Below, in pieces: positions 7,962 through 16,567 of a DNA stretch of 64,000 nt (positions are counted from its first letter, which is position 1; each line of letters begins with the position of its first letter). The notes beneath the pieces are model-generated. The model saw nothing but the letters and a program-made list of their open reading frames with translations, made no database searches and had not been told where the DNA came from. This stretch comes from Zhihengliuella salsuginis. GTDB taxonomy: Bacteria; Actinomycetota; Actinomycetes; Actinomycetales; Micrococcaceae. Location of the stretch: the NCBI RefSeq assembly GCF_014651715.1, contig NZ_BMXK01000003.1, positions 186,001-250,000 on the forward strand. Direction: 5' to 3'. Made by a program: the position numbers and the translations under genes.

Positions 7962-8738
7962 TCACCGCCGCCAGCGCTTGGCCTCCTTCACGGCCCGGAC
8001 GTAGGCCGAGGAGGGGGCCGTCCAGGCCATGACGATGCCGGCGATGCCCAGCAGGATCGTCACGACGCCCAGGATGTCGCCGCCGAACAGGCCGATCAGG
8101 GAGATCGCAGCCAGCACGGTGCCGGTGACGCGCGCGCCGTTGCTGCCGCGGCGGATGAAGAACGCGATCAGGGCGTAGAGCAGGACGCCGATGACGATGA
8201 AGACGAAGCCGAAGGTCTTGGCGGTCTGCGCGATCGTCTCCGTGCTCATGCCCGCCGCCGCGAGCTGCTCCTGCAGCATCGGGTCCGAGGCGTAGACCTC
8301 GTCCAGCACGCGCGTCAGCTCGTTGACCGGGGTGAGGAGCAGCATGATGCCCGAGAGCAGGGTCAGCGCGCCGGCGGCCATGATCAGGCCGAAGGAGATC
8401 ATGATCTGCTTCGGGGGATTGCCGGGTGCCTGCGGCGGCTGCATGCCGCCTGCCGGCTGCGCGTAGCCGCCCGGCTGGCCGTACGGGGACGGCCGGCCGT
8501 AGCCGCCTTGTCCGCCCTGGGCCGGCCCGGCCTGGCCGTAGGCGCCCGGCGGGGGCGGCGGGTACTGTCCCGGGGTCTGCCCGTACGGCGACGGGTTGGA
8601 CTCCGGCTGGCTCGGCTGCTGCGGATTCTGCCCCTGCGGCAGCCGGACGCCGTACTGCGGCGGCTCCTGGTGCTGCGGCGAGGGCTGGGATCCCTCCTGC
8701 GGGGAGGGGTCGTTGTTCTCTGGCCGGTCCTGGCTCAT
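7962..8738 (-). CDS. Proline/glutamine-rich membrane protein of unknown function
   Basis: This 258-residue protein has about 105 N-terminal residues very rich in Pro, Gln, Gly and Tyr (for example GQYPPPPPGAYGQAG), predicted to be disordered and cytoplasmic. Four hydrophobic segments follow, roughly at residues 112-135, 172-192, 203-220 and 222-240. The tail is basic (AVKEAKRWRR). This architecture is common among uncharacterised actinobacterial membrane proteins whose PGQ-rich tails may bind partners. No enzyme motif is visible. It is a single gene between two strong hairpins. Confidence 0.75.
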   Translation of the reverse strand: MSQDRPENNDPSPQEGSQPSPQHQEPPQYGVRLPQGQNPQQPSQPESNPSPYGQTPGQYPPPPPGAYGQAGPAQGGQGGYGRPSPYGQPGGYAQPAGGMQPPQAPGNPPKQIMISFGLIMAAGALTLLSGIMLLLTPVNELTRVLDEVYASDPMLQEQLAAAGMSTETIAQTAKTFGFVFIVIGVLLYALIAFFIRRGSNGARVTGTVLAAISLIGLFGGDILGVVTILLGIAGIVMAWTAPSSAYVRAVKEAKRWRR

Positions 8739-8822
8739 GGCACTCCTCTTCGATGGTCCTGATCTCAGCCTATCGGGAGTTCCCCACTGGAGACAGAGTG
8801 TCGGGCGGCGGTGGAGACGCGG

Positions 8823-8862
8823 AACGGCCCCGGCCGCGGCGACTGCCGCGGCCGGGGCCGTT
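8823..8862. terminator. Hairpin terminator downstream of yceI
   Basis: A perfect 18-bp stem (8823-8840 with 8845-8862) closes on a GACT loop. It lies 37 bp beyond the yceI stop codon, read on the minus strand. Confidence 0.8.
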
Positions 8863-8899
8863 CATGCTTCGGGCAGGTGCCCGCCGGATCGTCCGGTGA

Positions 8900-9448
8900 T
8901 CAGGCCTCGGCCTTCACGAAGGAGAGGTCCAGGATGATGGTGATCTTGTCGCCGACCAGGACGCCGCCGGCCTCGAGGGCGGCGTTCCAGGTCAGGCCGA
9001 ACTCCTTGCGGGAGATGACCGTGGTGGCCTCGAAGCCCGCACGGGTCAGTCCGAACGGGTCCACGGCGGTGCCCTGGAACTCGACGTCGAACTCGACGGG
9101 GAGGGTCGTGCCGCGGATGGTCAGGTCGCCGTGCAGCTTGAACTCGTTGCCTTCGCCGATCAGGTCCTTTCCGGCGAAGGTCATGGTCGGGTACTCCTCC
9201 ACGTTGAAGAAGTCCTCGTTCTTCAGGTGCGCGTCGCGGTTGGCGTCGCGGGTGTCGACCGAGGCGGTCTGCACCACTGCGTCGAGCTTGGAGTCCTTGA
9301 TGTTCTCGGCGACGGCGAGGGTGCCCTCGACGTCGCTGAAGCGGCCGCGAACCTTGCTGATGCCGGCGTGGCGGACCGAGAAGCCGATCTCCGAGTGCGA
9401 GTTGTCGATGTTCCAGGTGCCTGCGGTGAGCTCTGTCGTGAGGGCCAT
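8900..9448 (-). CDS. YceI-family lipocalin-like polyisoprenoid-binding protein
   Basis: This 182-residue beta-barrel protein of the YceI family has the hallmark start TWNIDNSHSEIGFSVRH, followed by RGRFSDVEGTL, AVVQTASVDTRDANRD and HLKNEDFFNVEEYPTMTF. Family members bind polyprenyl chains such as ubiquinone or menaquinone precursors, and many are stress-induced. No signal peptide is seen, so this copy should be cytoplasmic. The ATG is preceded by AGGAG on the minus strand. An AT-rich dyad upstream (9553-9572) may be an operator. Confidence 0.93.
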   Translation of the reverse strand: MALTTELTAGTWNIDNSHSEIGFSVRHAGISKVRGRFSDVEGTLAVAENIKDSKLDAVVQTASVDTRDANRDAHLKNEDFFNVEEYPTMTFAGKDLIGEGNEFKLHGDLTIRGTTLPVEFDVEFQGTAVDPFGLTRAGFEATTVISRKEFGLTWNAALEAGGVLVGDKITIILDLSFVKAEA

Positions 9449-9801
9449 TTTTGTCTCCTGATGGGTAGATATGGATGTGTGCGGTGCTGACCGCGCATCC
9501 CGTGCGGAGCGTGGTCACCGGCATTCCTTGCGGGGCCGTTGATACCACCATAATACATGCTTTTGCATATATCTACCCCCTCGGGTCGAGTTTCCGGAGA
9601 ATTCTCCGTGAACAGCTGCCGCTGGCGCGGATCGGACCCGCTCAGCGTGGGTGTTCGCTGGTGGCGAAAGGTGTGGAGACCCTGTTTTCTACAAAACGTC
9701 GAAGTCAAGCGGCGAGTCCGCCCGAGGGGGCGCCTGCGGTCCCCGAAAGCGCGCTGTGACTGGCGGCGGGCGTTTAGGAGAGCACAGGAAGCAGTGAGAG
9801 A
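9449..9801. promoter_or_regulatory. Intergenic region with AT-rich dyads upstream of yceI
   Basis: This 353-bp stretch has no convincing gene. On the minus strand a TATTAT (9550-9555) could be the yceI -10 box. An imperfect dyad, ATGC-TTTT-GCAT with partly paired flanks (9553-9572), overlaps it and resembles a repressor site. A second perfect palindrome, CGGAGAATTCTCCG, lies at 9595-9608. The stretch from 9610 to 9800 holds only short open frames without ribosome sites, and I see nothing else there. Confidence 0.35.
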
Positions 9802-10473
9802 ATGAGGGCCATGGCTCACGCAACCGTTCACCTGACGCGCCACGGGGAAGTGCACAACCCGGACCGTGTCCTCTATGGCCGCCTGCCCGGATACCACCTC
9901 TCGGAGCTCGGGTACGAGATGGCCGACCGCCTGGCCGCGTACTTCGCCGCCCGGCGAGAGCAGGGGGCCAAGATCGTCTCCGTCGCCGCCTCGCCGCTGC
10001 TGCGGGCCCAGGAGACCGCCCGTCCGACCGCGCAGATGCTGGGCCTCGAGACCGGCGTCGAGCACCGCATCGTCGAGGCGGGCAACCGCTTCGAGGGCCT
10101 GTCGAACGTCAAGGAGCAGCTGCGCGATCCGCGCCTCTGGCCGCTGCTGGTCAACCCGTTCCGCCCGTCGTGGGGCGAGCCCTACCGTGACCAGGCGGAC
10201 CGCGTCCTCGAGGCCGTCCGCGAGCACCGCGACCGCGCGGTCGAGGCCGCCGGCGACGGGGCGGAGGCCGTCCTCGTGGCCCACCAGCTGCCGATCTGGG
10301 TGACCCGGCTCGCCGCCGAGCAGCGCCCGCTCTGGCACGACCCGCGCAAGCGCGATTGCAGCCTGGCCTCCGTGACGAGCCTCGACTTCGACGGAGACGA
10401 GCTCGTCGCCGTCCGCTATGTCGAACCCTGCGCCGACCTGCTCGTGAACGCCGCGAACCTCCCCGGCGCCTGA
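9802..10473 (+). CDS. Histidine phosphatase (phosphoglycerate-mutase-like) superfamily protein
   Basis: This 223-residue protein carries the catalytic LTRHGEVHNP motif at residues 10-19, the second arginine region SPLLRAQETARPTAQ, the proton-donor Glu region (RFEGL), and the late His in VLVAHQLPIWV. This is the branch-1 phosphohistidine phosphatase fold. The gene directly precedes the tlpA-ccdA-resB-ccsB cluster, as in other Micrococcaceae, but a functional link is unproven. ATG 9802 and ATG 9811 are both possible starts. The substrate is unknown. Confidence 0.87.
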   Translation: MRAMAHATVHLTRHGEVHNPDRVLYGRLPGYHLSELGYEMADRLAAYFAARREQGAKIVSVAASPLLRAQETARPTAQMLGLETGVEHRIVEAGNRFEGLSNVKEQLRDPRLWPLLVNPFRPSWGEPYRDQADRVLEAVREHRDRAVEAAGDGAEAVLVAHQLPIWVTRLAAEQRPLWHDPRKRDCSLASVTSLDFDGDELVAVRYVEPCADLLVNAANLPGA

Positions 10474-10506
10474 TCCTTCCCCCGACGTACTGCGAATCCG
10501 ACTGAG

Positions 10507-11148
10507 ATGCTCAACTCCCACCTGTCACCGTCAGCGAACGGCCGAAACGGCCGAAACGGCCTGAACCGCCGCAGCCTGCTGCGCTCGGCCGTCCTGCTGG
10601 CCGCCGCCGCGCCGCTGGCCGCGTGCGGGACCGCCAACGATCCGCTCTCCGACGGCGTCTCGAACCAGAACTACATCGCCGGCGACGGTTCCGTGGAGGT
10701 CTACGACGAGGCCGACCGCGGCGATCCCGTCGAGCTGACCGGGACGTTCTACAACGGCGAGGCACTGGACTCCGCCGCCTGGCCCGGCCAGGTCACCGTT
10801 CTGAACTTCTGGTACGCCGCATGCGCCCCTTGCCGCGTCGAGGCGCCGCACCTGGCCGCGCTCGCCAACGCGTTCGAGGACCGGGGCGTCTCGTTCTACG
10901 GCGTCAACGTCCGCGACCAGAAGGCCACTGCCGAGGCGTTCGAGCGCACCTACGAGATCCCGTACCCGTCAGCCCCCGACACCGACGGGTCGATCCTGCT
11001 CTCCCTCACGAAGTACGTGAACCCGCAGGCCGTCCCCACCACGCTCGTGCTCGACGCCGAGGGGCGGGTCGCGGCCCGCATCCTGGGTGTGGCGGAGGAG
11101 AGCACGCTGCGCGCGCTCATCGAGGACCGCCTCAGCGAGGGCGCGTGA
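10507..11148 (+). CDS. TlpA/ResA-family thiol-disulfide lipoprotein
   Basis: This 213-residue extracytoplasmic thioredoxin-fold protein has a basic N-terminus (LNRRSLLRS), a hydrophobic core and a lipobox ending LAACG, so it should be lipid-anchored outside the membrane. The redox motif ACAPCR sits in FWYAACAPCRVEAPHL and the cis-Pro loop is AVPTTLVLD. In System II cytochrome c maturation this protein reduces the apocytochrome CxxCH thiols, using electrons from CcdA. A tandem GGCCGAAAC repeat encodes an Asn-Gly-Arg run before the signal peptide. Its stop overlaps the start of ccdA. Confidence 0.93.
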   Translation: MLNSHLSPSANGRNGRNGLNRRSLLRSAVLLAAAAPLAACGTANDPLSDGVSNQNYIAGDGSVEVYDEADRGDPVELTGTFYNGEALDSAAWPGQVTVLNFWYAACAPCRVEAPHLAALANAFEDRGVSFYGVNVRDQKATAEAFERTYEIPYPSAPDTDGSILLSLTKYVNPQAVPTTLVLDAEGRVAARILGVAEESTLRALIEDRLSEGA

Positions 11149-11894
11149 ATCCCTTCGCGGAGATCGTCATGGACGGGTCCATGCTGCTGGCGCTGCCGGT
11201 GGCGGTCCTCGCCGGTCTCGTCTCCTTCTTGTCGCCGTGCGTGCTCCCGCTCGTCCCCGGCTACCTCGGCTACGTCACCGGCCTGACCGGCGCGGACCTG
11301 GCCGAGCAGAAACGCGGCCGCATGGTCGCCGGGATCGGGCTGTTCGTGCTCGGCTTCACGGCTGTCTTCATGCTCGCCGGCGTCCTCTTCGCCCAGATCA
11401 GCATCTGGATGCGGTTCCAGGGCGCGTGGGTCACCCAGGTGCTCGGCGTCGTCGTGATCATCCTGGGCTTCGTCTTCATGGGTGGCATGAGCATGTTCCA
11501 GCGCACCCGGAAACTGGGCTACCGTCCGCCCGCCGGGCTGTGGGGCGCTCCCGTGCTCGGGTTCGTGTTCGGACTCGGCTGGGCGCCGTGCATCGGCCCG
11601 ACCCTCGCCGCGGTCCTCGCGATCAGCTCGGGTGCCAACCCGGACATCGGCAAGGGCGCGCTGCTGACGTTCGCGTACTGCGTCGGTCTGGGGCTCCCGT
11701 TCATCCTGATCGCGCTCGGGATGCGCCGCGGCATGGGGGCGCTCGCGTTCTTCCGCCGGCACAAGCGCGCGGTGTCGATGTTCGGCGGGTCCATGCTGAT
11801 CGTGCTGGGCCTCGTCATGGCCACCGGCCTGTGGGGCGCGTGGGTCGCCGAACTCCAGAACTGGTTCGCCAACGAGGTGAGGTTGCCGATCTGA
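11145..11894 (+). CDS. ccdA: CcdA cytochrome c biogenesis thiol transporter
   Basis: This 249-residue, six-helix membrane protein shuttles reducing power from cytoplasmic thioredoxin to the extracytoplasmic TlpA/ResA protein. The two paired cysteines are seen in SFLSPCVLPLVPGYLGY and GLGWAPCIGPTLAAV. The GTG at 11145 overlaps the tlpA stop (GTGA), and the ccdA stop overlaps the resB ATG (TGATG), so the operon is translationally coupled. The length is typical of the short CcdA family. Confidence 0.95.
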   Translation: MNPFAEIVMDGSMLLALPVAVLAGLVSFLSPCVLPLVPGYLGYVTGLTGADLAEQKRGRMVAGIGLFVLGFTAVFMLAGVLFAQISIWMRFQGAWVTQVLGVVVIILGFVFMGGMSMFQRTRKLGYRPPAGLWGAPVLGFVFGLGWAPCIGPTLAAVLAISSGANPDIGKGALLTFAYCVGLGLPFILIALGMRRGMGALAFFRRHKRAVSMFGGSMLIVLGLVMATGLWGAWVAELQNWFANEVRLPI

Positions 11895-13624
11895 TGGCTG
11901 CTGAAGACAACGTACGAGAAGATCGCGCCAACGAGGCGCAGGGTGCCGGGCCGGACAAGCCCGGCCGGAACGCCCGGCGGCAGGACGTGACCGCTCCGGC
12001 GCTCGGGTTCACCGGCATGATCCGCTGGGCGTGGACCCAGCTGACGACCATGCGCACGGCGCTGTTCCTGCTCATGCTGCTCGCGGTCGCCGCGGTGCCT
12101 GGGTCGCTGTTCCCGCAGCGGGCCGCCAACGACGCCGCGGTCACCGCCTACCTGGAGAACAACCCGACCGCCGGCGAGTGGCTCGACCGCTTCCAGATGT
12201 TCGACGTGTACTCGTCGATCTGGTTCTCCGCGGTCTACCTGCTGCTGTTCATCTCCCTCATCGGCTGCATCCTGCCGCGGACGAAGAAGCACGCCCAGGC
12301 GATGCGCACCCCGCCGCCGCGCACGCCGGCGCGCCTGTCGCGCCTGCCCGAGCACGGCACGCTCAGACTCGGCGCCGCGGGCGGCGGGGGGCACGACGAC
12401 GGCGGCGCGCCGTCGTCGTACGAGGCCCGGAACAGCGCGATGCGCCGCGCCGCGGCCGTGCTGAAGAAGCGCGGCTACCGGGTCCAGGAGCGGCCGGCCG
12501 GCGAGGGCGGGGCCGTCGCCTCGGTGGGCGCGGAGCGCGGCTACCTGCGCGAGGTCGGCAATCTCGTCTTCCACATCTCGCTGGTCGGCATCCTGGCCTC
12601 GGTCGCCGTCGGCGGCGCGTTCGGCTACAACGGCCAGCGGATCCTCGTGGAGGAGGAGTCGTTCGTGAACACGATGGTCTCCTACGACTCGTTCAGCTCC
12701 GGCACGGCCTTCACCCCGGAGCTGCTGCATCCTTTCTCGGTGGTCCTCGACGACTTCGAGGTGACCTACGACCGGGACACGACGAGCTCGTTCGGCCAGC
12801 AGATCGACTTCGAGGCCTCCGTCACCACGCGGGAACCGGGGGAGGCACCGCAGGAGCAGACCCTGAAGGTCAACCACCCGCTGCGCATCGGCGGCGCCTC
12901 CGTCTACCTCGTCGGCAACGGCTACGCGCCCGTGGTGACGGTCCGCGACGGCAACGGAGACGTCGCGTTCCGCGGGCCGATGCCGGCGGTGCCGCAGGAC
13001 TCCGTCTTCACCTCGCTCATGGTGCTCAAGGTCCCGGATGCGCAGCCCGAGCAGCTCGGATTCGTCGGCCTGTTCCTGCCGACCGCCGGCGAGGCCAACG
13101 GTGTGGGCATCTCCCTCGACCCGTCCCCGGCCCTGCCGCAGCTGCAGCTGAACTCGTACACCGGCGACCTCGGGCTCGACGACGGCACCCCGCAGAACGT
13201 CTACGTGCTCGACACGGACGAGATGACCGAGCTGAACAGCCGCAACCTCGACGCCGGCGGCCTCGTCATCAACCCCGGAGAGACGGTGGACCTGCCCGCG
13301 GGCAAGGGGTCCATCTCCTTCGACGGGCTGCAGCGGTTCGCCGGCCTCGACATCCAGTACGATCCGTCGAAGGCCCCCGTGCTGGTCTTCGCCACGCTCG
13401 CCCTCGGCGGACTGGCGGTCTCGCTGTTCACACCCCGCCGCCGCGTCTGGGTCAAGGTGTCCGACGCCGAGGACGACGAGGCGGCCGGGCCTACGATGGA
13501 ATACGGGCTGCTGGCCCGCGGTGAGGACCCGAGACTCTCGCACGAGGCCACCGAAATCCGCCGCCAACTCTCGGCCGCCGCGGCCGAGCACCGTCCGGGC
13601 ACGCCCGGCGAGGACCAGGAGTAG
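11894..13624 (+). CDS. resB: ResB/Ccs1 cytochrome c assembly protein
   Basis: This 576-residue membrane protein is one half of the System II haem-lyase complex. Its N-terminal helices include MRTALFLLMLLAVAAVPGSL and the IWFSAVYLLLFISLIGCILP segment, followed by a helix near LVFHISLVGILASVAVGGAF. A large extracytoplasmic domain spans roughly residues 255-480, and a final helix (VLVFATLALGGLAVSLF) precedes a cytoplasmic tail. A Gly/Asp-rich low-complexity insertion lies near residue 160. It works with the downstream CcsB to attach haem to cytochromes c. Confidence 0.93.
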   Translation: MAAEDNVREDRANEAQGAGPDKPGRNARRQDVTAPALGFTGMIRWAWTQLTTMRTALFLLMLLAVAAVPGSLFPQRAANDAAVTAYLENNPTAGEWLDRFQMFDVYSSIWFSAVYLLLFISLIGCILPRTKKHAQAMRTPPPRTPARLSRLPEHGTLRLGAAGGGGHDDGGAPSSYEARNSAMRRAAAVLKKRGYRVQERPAGEGGAVASVGAERGYLREVGNLVFHISLVGILASVAVGGAFGYNGQRILVEEESFVNTMVSYDSFSSGTAFTPELLHPFSVVLDDFEVTYDRDTTSSFGQQIDFEASVTTREPGEAPQEQTLKVNHPLRIGGASVYLVGNGYAPVVTVRDGNGDVAFRGPMPAVPQDSVFTSLMVLKVPDAQPEQLGFVGLFLPTAGEANGVGISLDPSPALPQLQLNSYTGDLGLDDGTPQNVYVLDTDEMTELNSRNLDAGGLVINPGETVDLPAGKGSISFDGLQRFAGLDIQYDPSKAPVLVFATLALGGLAVSLFTPRRRVWVKVSDAEDDEAAGPTMEYGLLARGEDPRLSHEATEIRRQLSAAAAEHRPGTPGEDQE

Positions 13625-13627
13625 CAG

Positions 13628-14662
13628 ATGTTGCCAGTCATCAATGAGGAACTCGGCGCGTACAGCGACATGTTCATGCTGTTGGCCGCGTTCGCGTACG
13701 CGGTCGCCCTGATCGTCTTCGCCTGGGATCTGGCGAAGTCGAACTCGACGATCCGCGCGATCGAGGAGGACGTGCTGCGCACCGAGGCGAAGGAGTTCGC
13801 AACCGTCGGCGCCCCGGACTCCAACCCGTACGCATCGACCGGGGGAGCGCAGCCGCCGAGGCAGCTGGTCGACGACTCCATGGACTACACGGCGGCCTCG
13901 GGCACGCGCGGCATCGCGCGCATCGCCGTCGTGCTGACCTGGCTCGCAGCGGTGGTGCACACCGCCGCCGTCGTGACCCGGGCGCTCGCCGCGGGCCGCG
14001 TCCCGTGGGGCAACATGTACGAGTTCCTCTCCACCGGCGCGCTCCTGGTCGCGATCGTCTACCTGCTGGTGCTGCTGAAGAAGGACCTGCGGTTCATGGG
14101 GGTCTTCGTGACGCTGCTGGTCACGGTCATGCTGTGCGCGGCGACGATGGGCTTCCCGACGCCGGTCGGACACCTGGTGCCCGCGCTGCAGTCCTACTGG
14201 CTGATCATCCACGTCTCGATCGCCGTGCTCTCCTCGGCGCTGTTCACGATCACGTTCGTCGCGAGCGTCATGCAGCTGATGCAGCACCGCCGCCAGGCGA
14301 AGCTCGAGGCCGGCGGGCGGGACATCATGCCGTTCCTGCGCCTCGTGCCGAGCGCGGGCGCGCTGGAGAACCTCGCCTACCGCATCAACGCCGTCGCGTT
14401 CGTGACCTGGACGTTCACCGTCATGGCCGGCGCGATCTGGGCCGAGGCCGCATGGGGCCGCTACTGGGGCTGGGACCCCAAGGAGGTCTGGAGCTTCGTG
14501 ATCTGGGTGGTCTACGCGGGCTACCTGCACGCGCGCGCCACCCGCGGCTGGACCGGCGTCCGCTCTGCCTGGCTGAGCATCGTCGGCTACGCGTGCCTGA
14601 TCTTCAACTTCACGGTGGTGAACGTCTACTTCGACGGCCTGCACTCCTACGCCGGAGTCTAG
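13628..14662 (+). CDS. ccsB: CcsB/CcsA c-type cytochrome synthase subunit
   Basis: This 344-residue multi-helix protein carries the tryptophan-rich haem-handling WWD-type motif (WGRYWGWDPKEVWSFVIW). Conserved His residues occur in VVHTAAV, LIIHVSIAV and YLHARA. It forms the System II cytochrome c synthase with ResB, four nucleotides downstream of the resB stop codon. It closes the operon and is followed by a strong terminator. The N-terminal extension has one extra helix before the core domain. Confidence 0.94.
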   Translation: MLPVINEELGAYSDMFMLLAAFAYAVALIVFAWDLAKSNSTIRAIEEDVLRTEAKEFATVGAPDSNPYASTGGAQPPRQLVDDSMDYTAASGTRGIARIAVVLTWLAAVVHTAAVVTRALAAGRVPWGNMYEFLSTGALLVAIVYLLVLLKKDLRFMGVFVTLLVTVMLCAATMGFPTPVGHLVPALQSYWLIIHVSIAVLSSALFTITFVASVMQLMQHRRQAKLEAGGRDIMPFLRLVPSAGALENLAYRINAVAFVTWTFTVMAGAIWAEAAWGRYWGWDPKEVWSFVIWVVYAGYLHARATRGWTGVRSAWLSIVGYACLIFNFTVVNVYFDGLHSYAGV

Positions 14663-14676
14663 GGACCCCGCACCAC

Positions 14677-14720
14677 AACGGCGGGCCCCCGAGCGCATCT
14701 GCACTCGGGGGCCCGCCGTT
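14677..14720. terminator. Hairpin terminator of the cytochrome c operon
   Basis: A perfect 17-bp stem (14677-14693 with 14704-14720) has a 10-nt loop. A short TT runs into TCTCG on the plus strand. It lies 14 bp after the ccsB stop and can also serve the convergent PLDc_N gene. Confidence 0.83.
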
Positions 14721-14752
14721 TCTCGACTGCTGAACGCCGGCTGCTGCGGCGT

Positions 14753-15202
14753 TCAGTTGTTGCGGGGGTCCGTGGCGGGCCCGTTCGGCGCGGGGCCGGT
14801 GCCGTTTCCGCTGCCGTCGTCGGGCTCGTCGCCGTCATCCTTCTTGTTCTTGCCCTCGCGCTTCTTCAGCTCGTCCTCGCGCTTCTTGAACTCGGCCTCC
14901 TTGGCCTGCTGCTCGCGCTCCCACTCGATCCGGCGCAGGAAGGCGGCGTCGTCGTCGGGCGCCGACGAACGCGAGGACGAGCCCGGAGCCCGGAACTCCT
15001 CCGGCGCGCTGCCCGGGCGCGGGCGCCCGAGGAAGAACCAGAGCAGGGCGCCGATGAGCGGCAGGAGGATGATCGTGAGCACCCACGCCGGCTTCGAGAT
15101 GCTGCGGACGGCGTGCGGGGGCGTCCGGAGGCAGTCCACCAGCGCGTAGATGATGACGAACAGCGCGACGATCGAAGCTGCGATTGCGAGGCGAATGACC
15201 AT
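14753..15202 (-). CDS. PLDc_N-domain membrane protein with charged tail
   Basis: This 149-residue protein has two N-terminal transmembrane helices (residues 3-22 and 39-60) that frame the PLD-nuclease-N signature VDCLRTPPHAVRSISKPAWV and LLPLIGALLWFFLGRPRPG. A strongly charged, probably coiled-coil region (EREQQAKEAEFKKREDELKK) and a Gly/Pro/Asp tail follow. The catalytic phospholipase HKD motif is absent, as usual for stand-alone PLDc_N proteins. Function is unknown. In Micrococcaceae it commonly lies between the cytochrome c genes and menA. Confidence 0.82.
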   Translation of the reverse strand: MVIRLAIAASIVALFVIIYALVDCLRTPPHAVRSISKPAWVLTIILLPLIGALLWFFLGRPRPGSAPEEFRAPGSSSRSSAPDDDAAFLRRIEWEREQQAKEAEFKKREDELKKREGKNKKDDGDEPDDGSGNGTGPAPNGPATDPRNN

Positions 15203-15271
15203 GCCCCCAGTTTAGTTGAGACGGGCAGTGGTTCGGACCGCCGCCACAGGCCGGACCGGTAGACTCGAGGG

Positions 15272-15571
15272 GTGCAGTTCTTGAAATTCACCCTCCTCCG
15301 CCTGGCCCTGTTCGCCGCCGTCTTCTCGCTCATCTACTGGGTGTTCGGCTGGAACCTGTGGATCGGCGCCGGGATCGGCCTCGTGTTCGCCTTCGCCATC
15401 AGCTACCTCTTCTTCAACGGCCTGCGCCTGTCGGCCTCGGAGGAGCTCGCGGCGCGGGTCTCCGGACGGGGCGCCAAGCGCAACAAGGTCGCCGACGAGG
15501 ATGCCGCCGCGGAGGATGCGGCCGCCGAGGCCGCCGAACGCGACGAGCCGGAGCGGGGCGGGCGCGACTAG
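15272..15571 (+). CDS. DUF4229 small membrane protein
   Basis: This 99-residue protein has two hydrophobic helices (residues 5-24 and 29-50) followed by an acidic tail rich in Ala, Glu and Asp. This matches the DUF4229 family found next to menA in actinobacteria. The GTG start lies 6 nt after TAGACT (15260-15265) with no useful ribosome site, which suggests a leaderless transcript. Its stop codon overlaps the convergent menA stop by 4 bp. A role in menaquinone synthesis is suggested only by position. Confidence 0.78.
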   Translation: MQFLKFTLLRLALFAAVFSLIYWVFGWNLWIGAGIGLVFAFAISYLFFNGLRLSASEELAARVSGRGAKRNKVADEDAAAEDAAAEAAERDEPERGGRD

Positions 15572-16476
15572 CTGTTGCGCAGCACCACGGTGATGACCAT
15601 GCCCACGGCGAAGAGGGCCGCGTAGCCGAGGTTGATGGCACCGGTCTGCTTGAGGACCGGGACCAGGGCGCCGCGCGAGGCGCCCTCCCCGTGGCCCGAG
15701 CGCATCATCGTCAGCGACGGGGCGACGCACAGCGGCGCGACGAGCGCCACCAGCATGAGCCAGGGGTGCTCAGCGATCAGCAGCAGCGGGAGCAGCAGCG
15801 CCAGCGCCAGCATCAGGATGTAGGCGACGCGCGCCCACTCGTCGCCGAGGCGCACGGCGAGCGTCATCTTGCCCGCCTGGCGGTCGGTCGGGATGTCGCG
15901 GACGTTGTTGGCCATCAGCAGCGCCGAGGCGATCAGGCCCGTCGAGACCGCGCCGACCCAGGCCGGTCCGGTCAGCTGGAGCACCTGCGTGAACGTGGTG
16001 CCGAGCGTGGCGACCAGTCCGAAGAACAGGAAGACGAACACGTCGCCGAGCCCCTGGTAGCCGTAGGGGTTCTTCCCGCCGGTGTAGCCCCAGGCGGCGA
16101 AGATCGCGGCGACGCCGACCAGCAGGAGCGGCCAGGCCTGCGAGACGAACACCAGCGCCGCTCCGATGAGGGCGGCCAGTCCGAAGCAGGCGAATGCGGC
16201 GAGCTTCACGTGCTTCGGCGCGGCCACGCCTGAACCCGTCAGCCGCAGCGGGCCGACCCGCGCGTCGTCCGTGCCCCGGATCCCGTCGGAGTAGTCGTTG
16301 GAGTAGTTGACGCCGATCTGCAGGAGGAGTGCGACGGCGGCGGCCATCAGCGCGCGCACCCAGTGGAAGCTCTCGTCGACGTCGTAGGCCGCGGCCGTGC
16401 CGATGATGACGGGGGCCACCGCCATCGGCAGCGTGCGCAGCCGGGCGCCCTCAATCCACTGGCCAAGACTCGCCAC
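15568..16476 (-). CDS. menA: 1,4-dihydroxy-2-naphthoate polyprenyltransferase
   Basis: This 302-residue UbiA-superfamily membrane enzyme prenylates 1,4-dihydroxy-2-naphthoate to demethylmenaquinone. The first Asp-rich motif is NYSNDYSDGIRGTDD and the second is NNVRDIPTDRQAGK, embedded in eight to nine helices. The GTG start gives MASLGQWIEGARLRTLPMAV, the usual beginning of MenA. It lies downstream of menB-menE on the same strand with a 91-bp gap, so it may be co-transcribed or have its own promoter there. Confidence 0.95.
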   Translation of the reverse strand: MASLGQWIEGARLRTLPMAVAPVIIGTAAAYDVDESFHWVRALMAAAVALLLQIGVNYSNDYSDGIRGTDDARVGPLRLTGSGVAAPKHVKLAAFACFGLAALIGAALVFVSQAWPLLLVGVAAIFAAWGYTGGKNPYGYQGLGDVFVFLFFGLVATLGTTFTQVLQLTGPAWVGAVSTGLIASALLMANNVRDIPTDRQAGKMTLAVRLGDEWARVAYILMLALALLLPLLLIAEHPWLMLVALVAPLCVAPSLTMMRSGHGEGASRGALVPVLKQTGAINLGYAALFAVGMVITVVLRNS

Positions 16477-16567
16477 GTCGTCTCCCTCGGGTAGAAATTT
16501 GTTGCGTCAGCGCCCCATTTTCCCTCCTCCGGGGCCCCGGGCGAAATCCGGGTGCCGGGCGAGGGGG

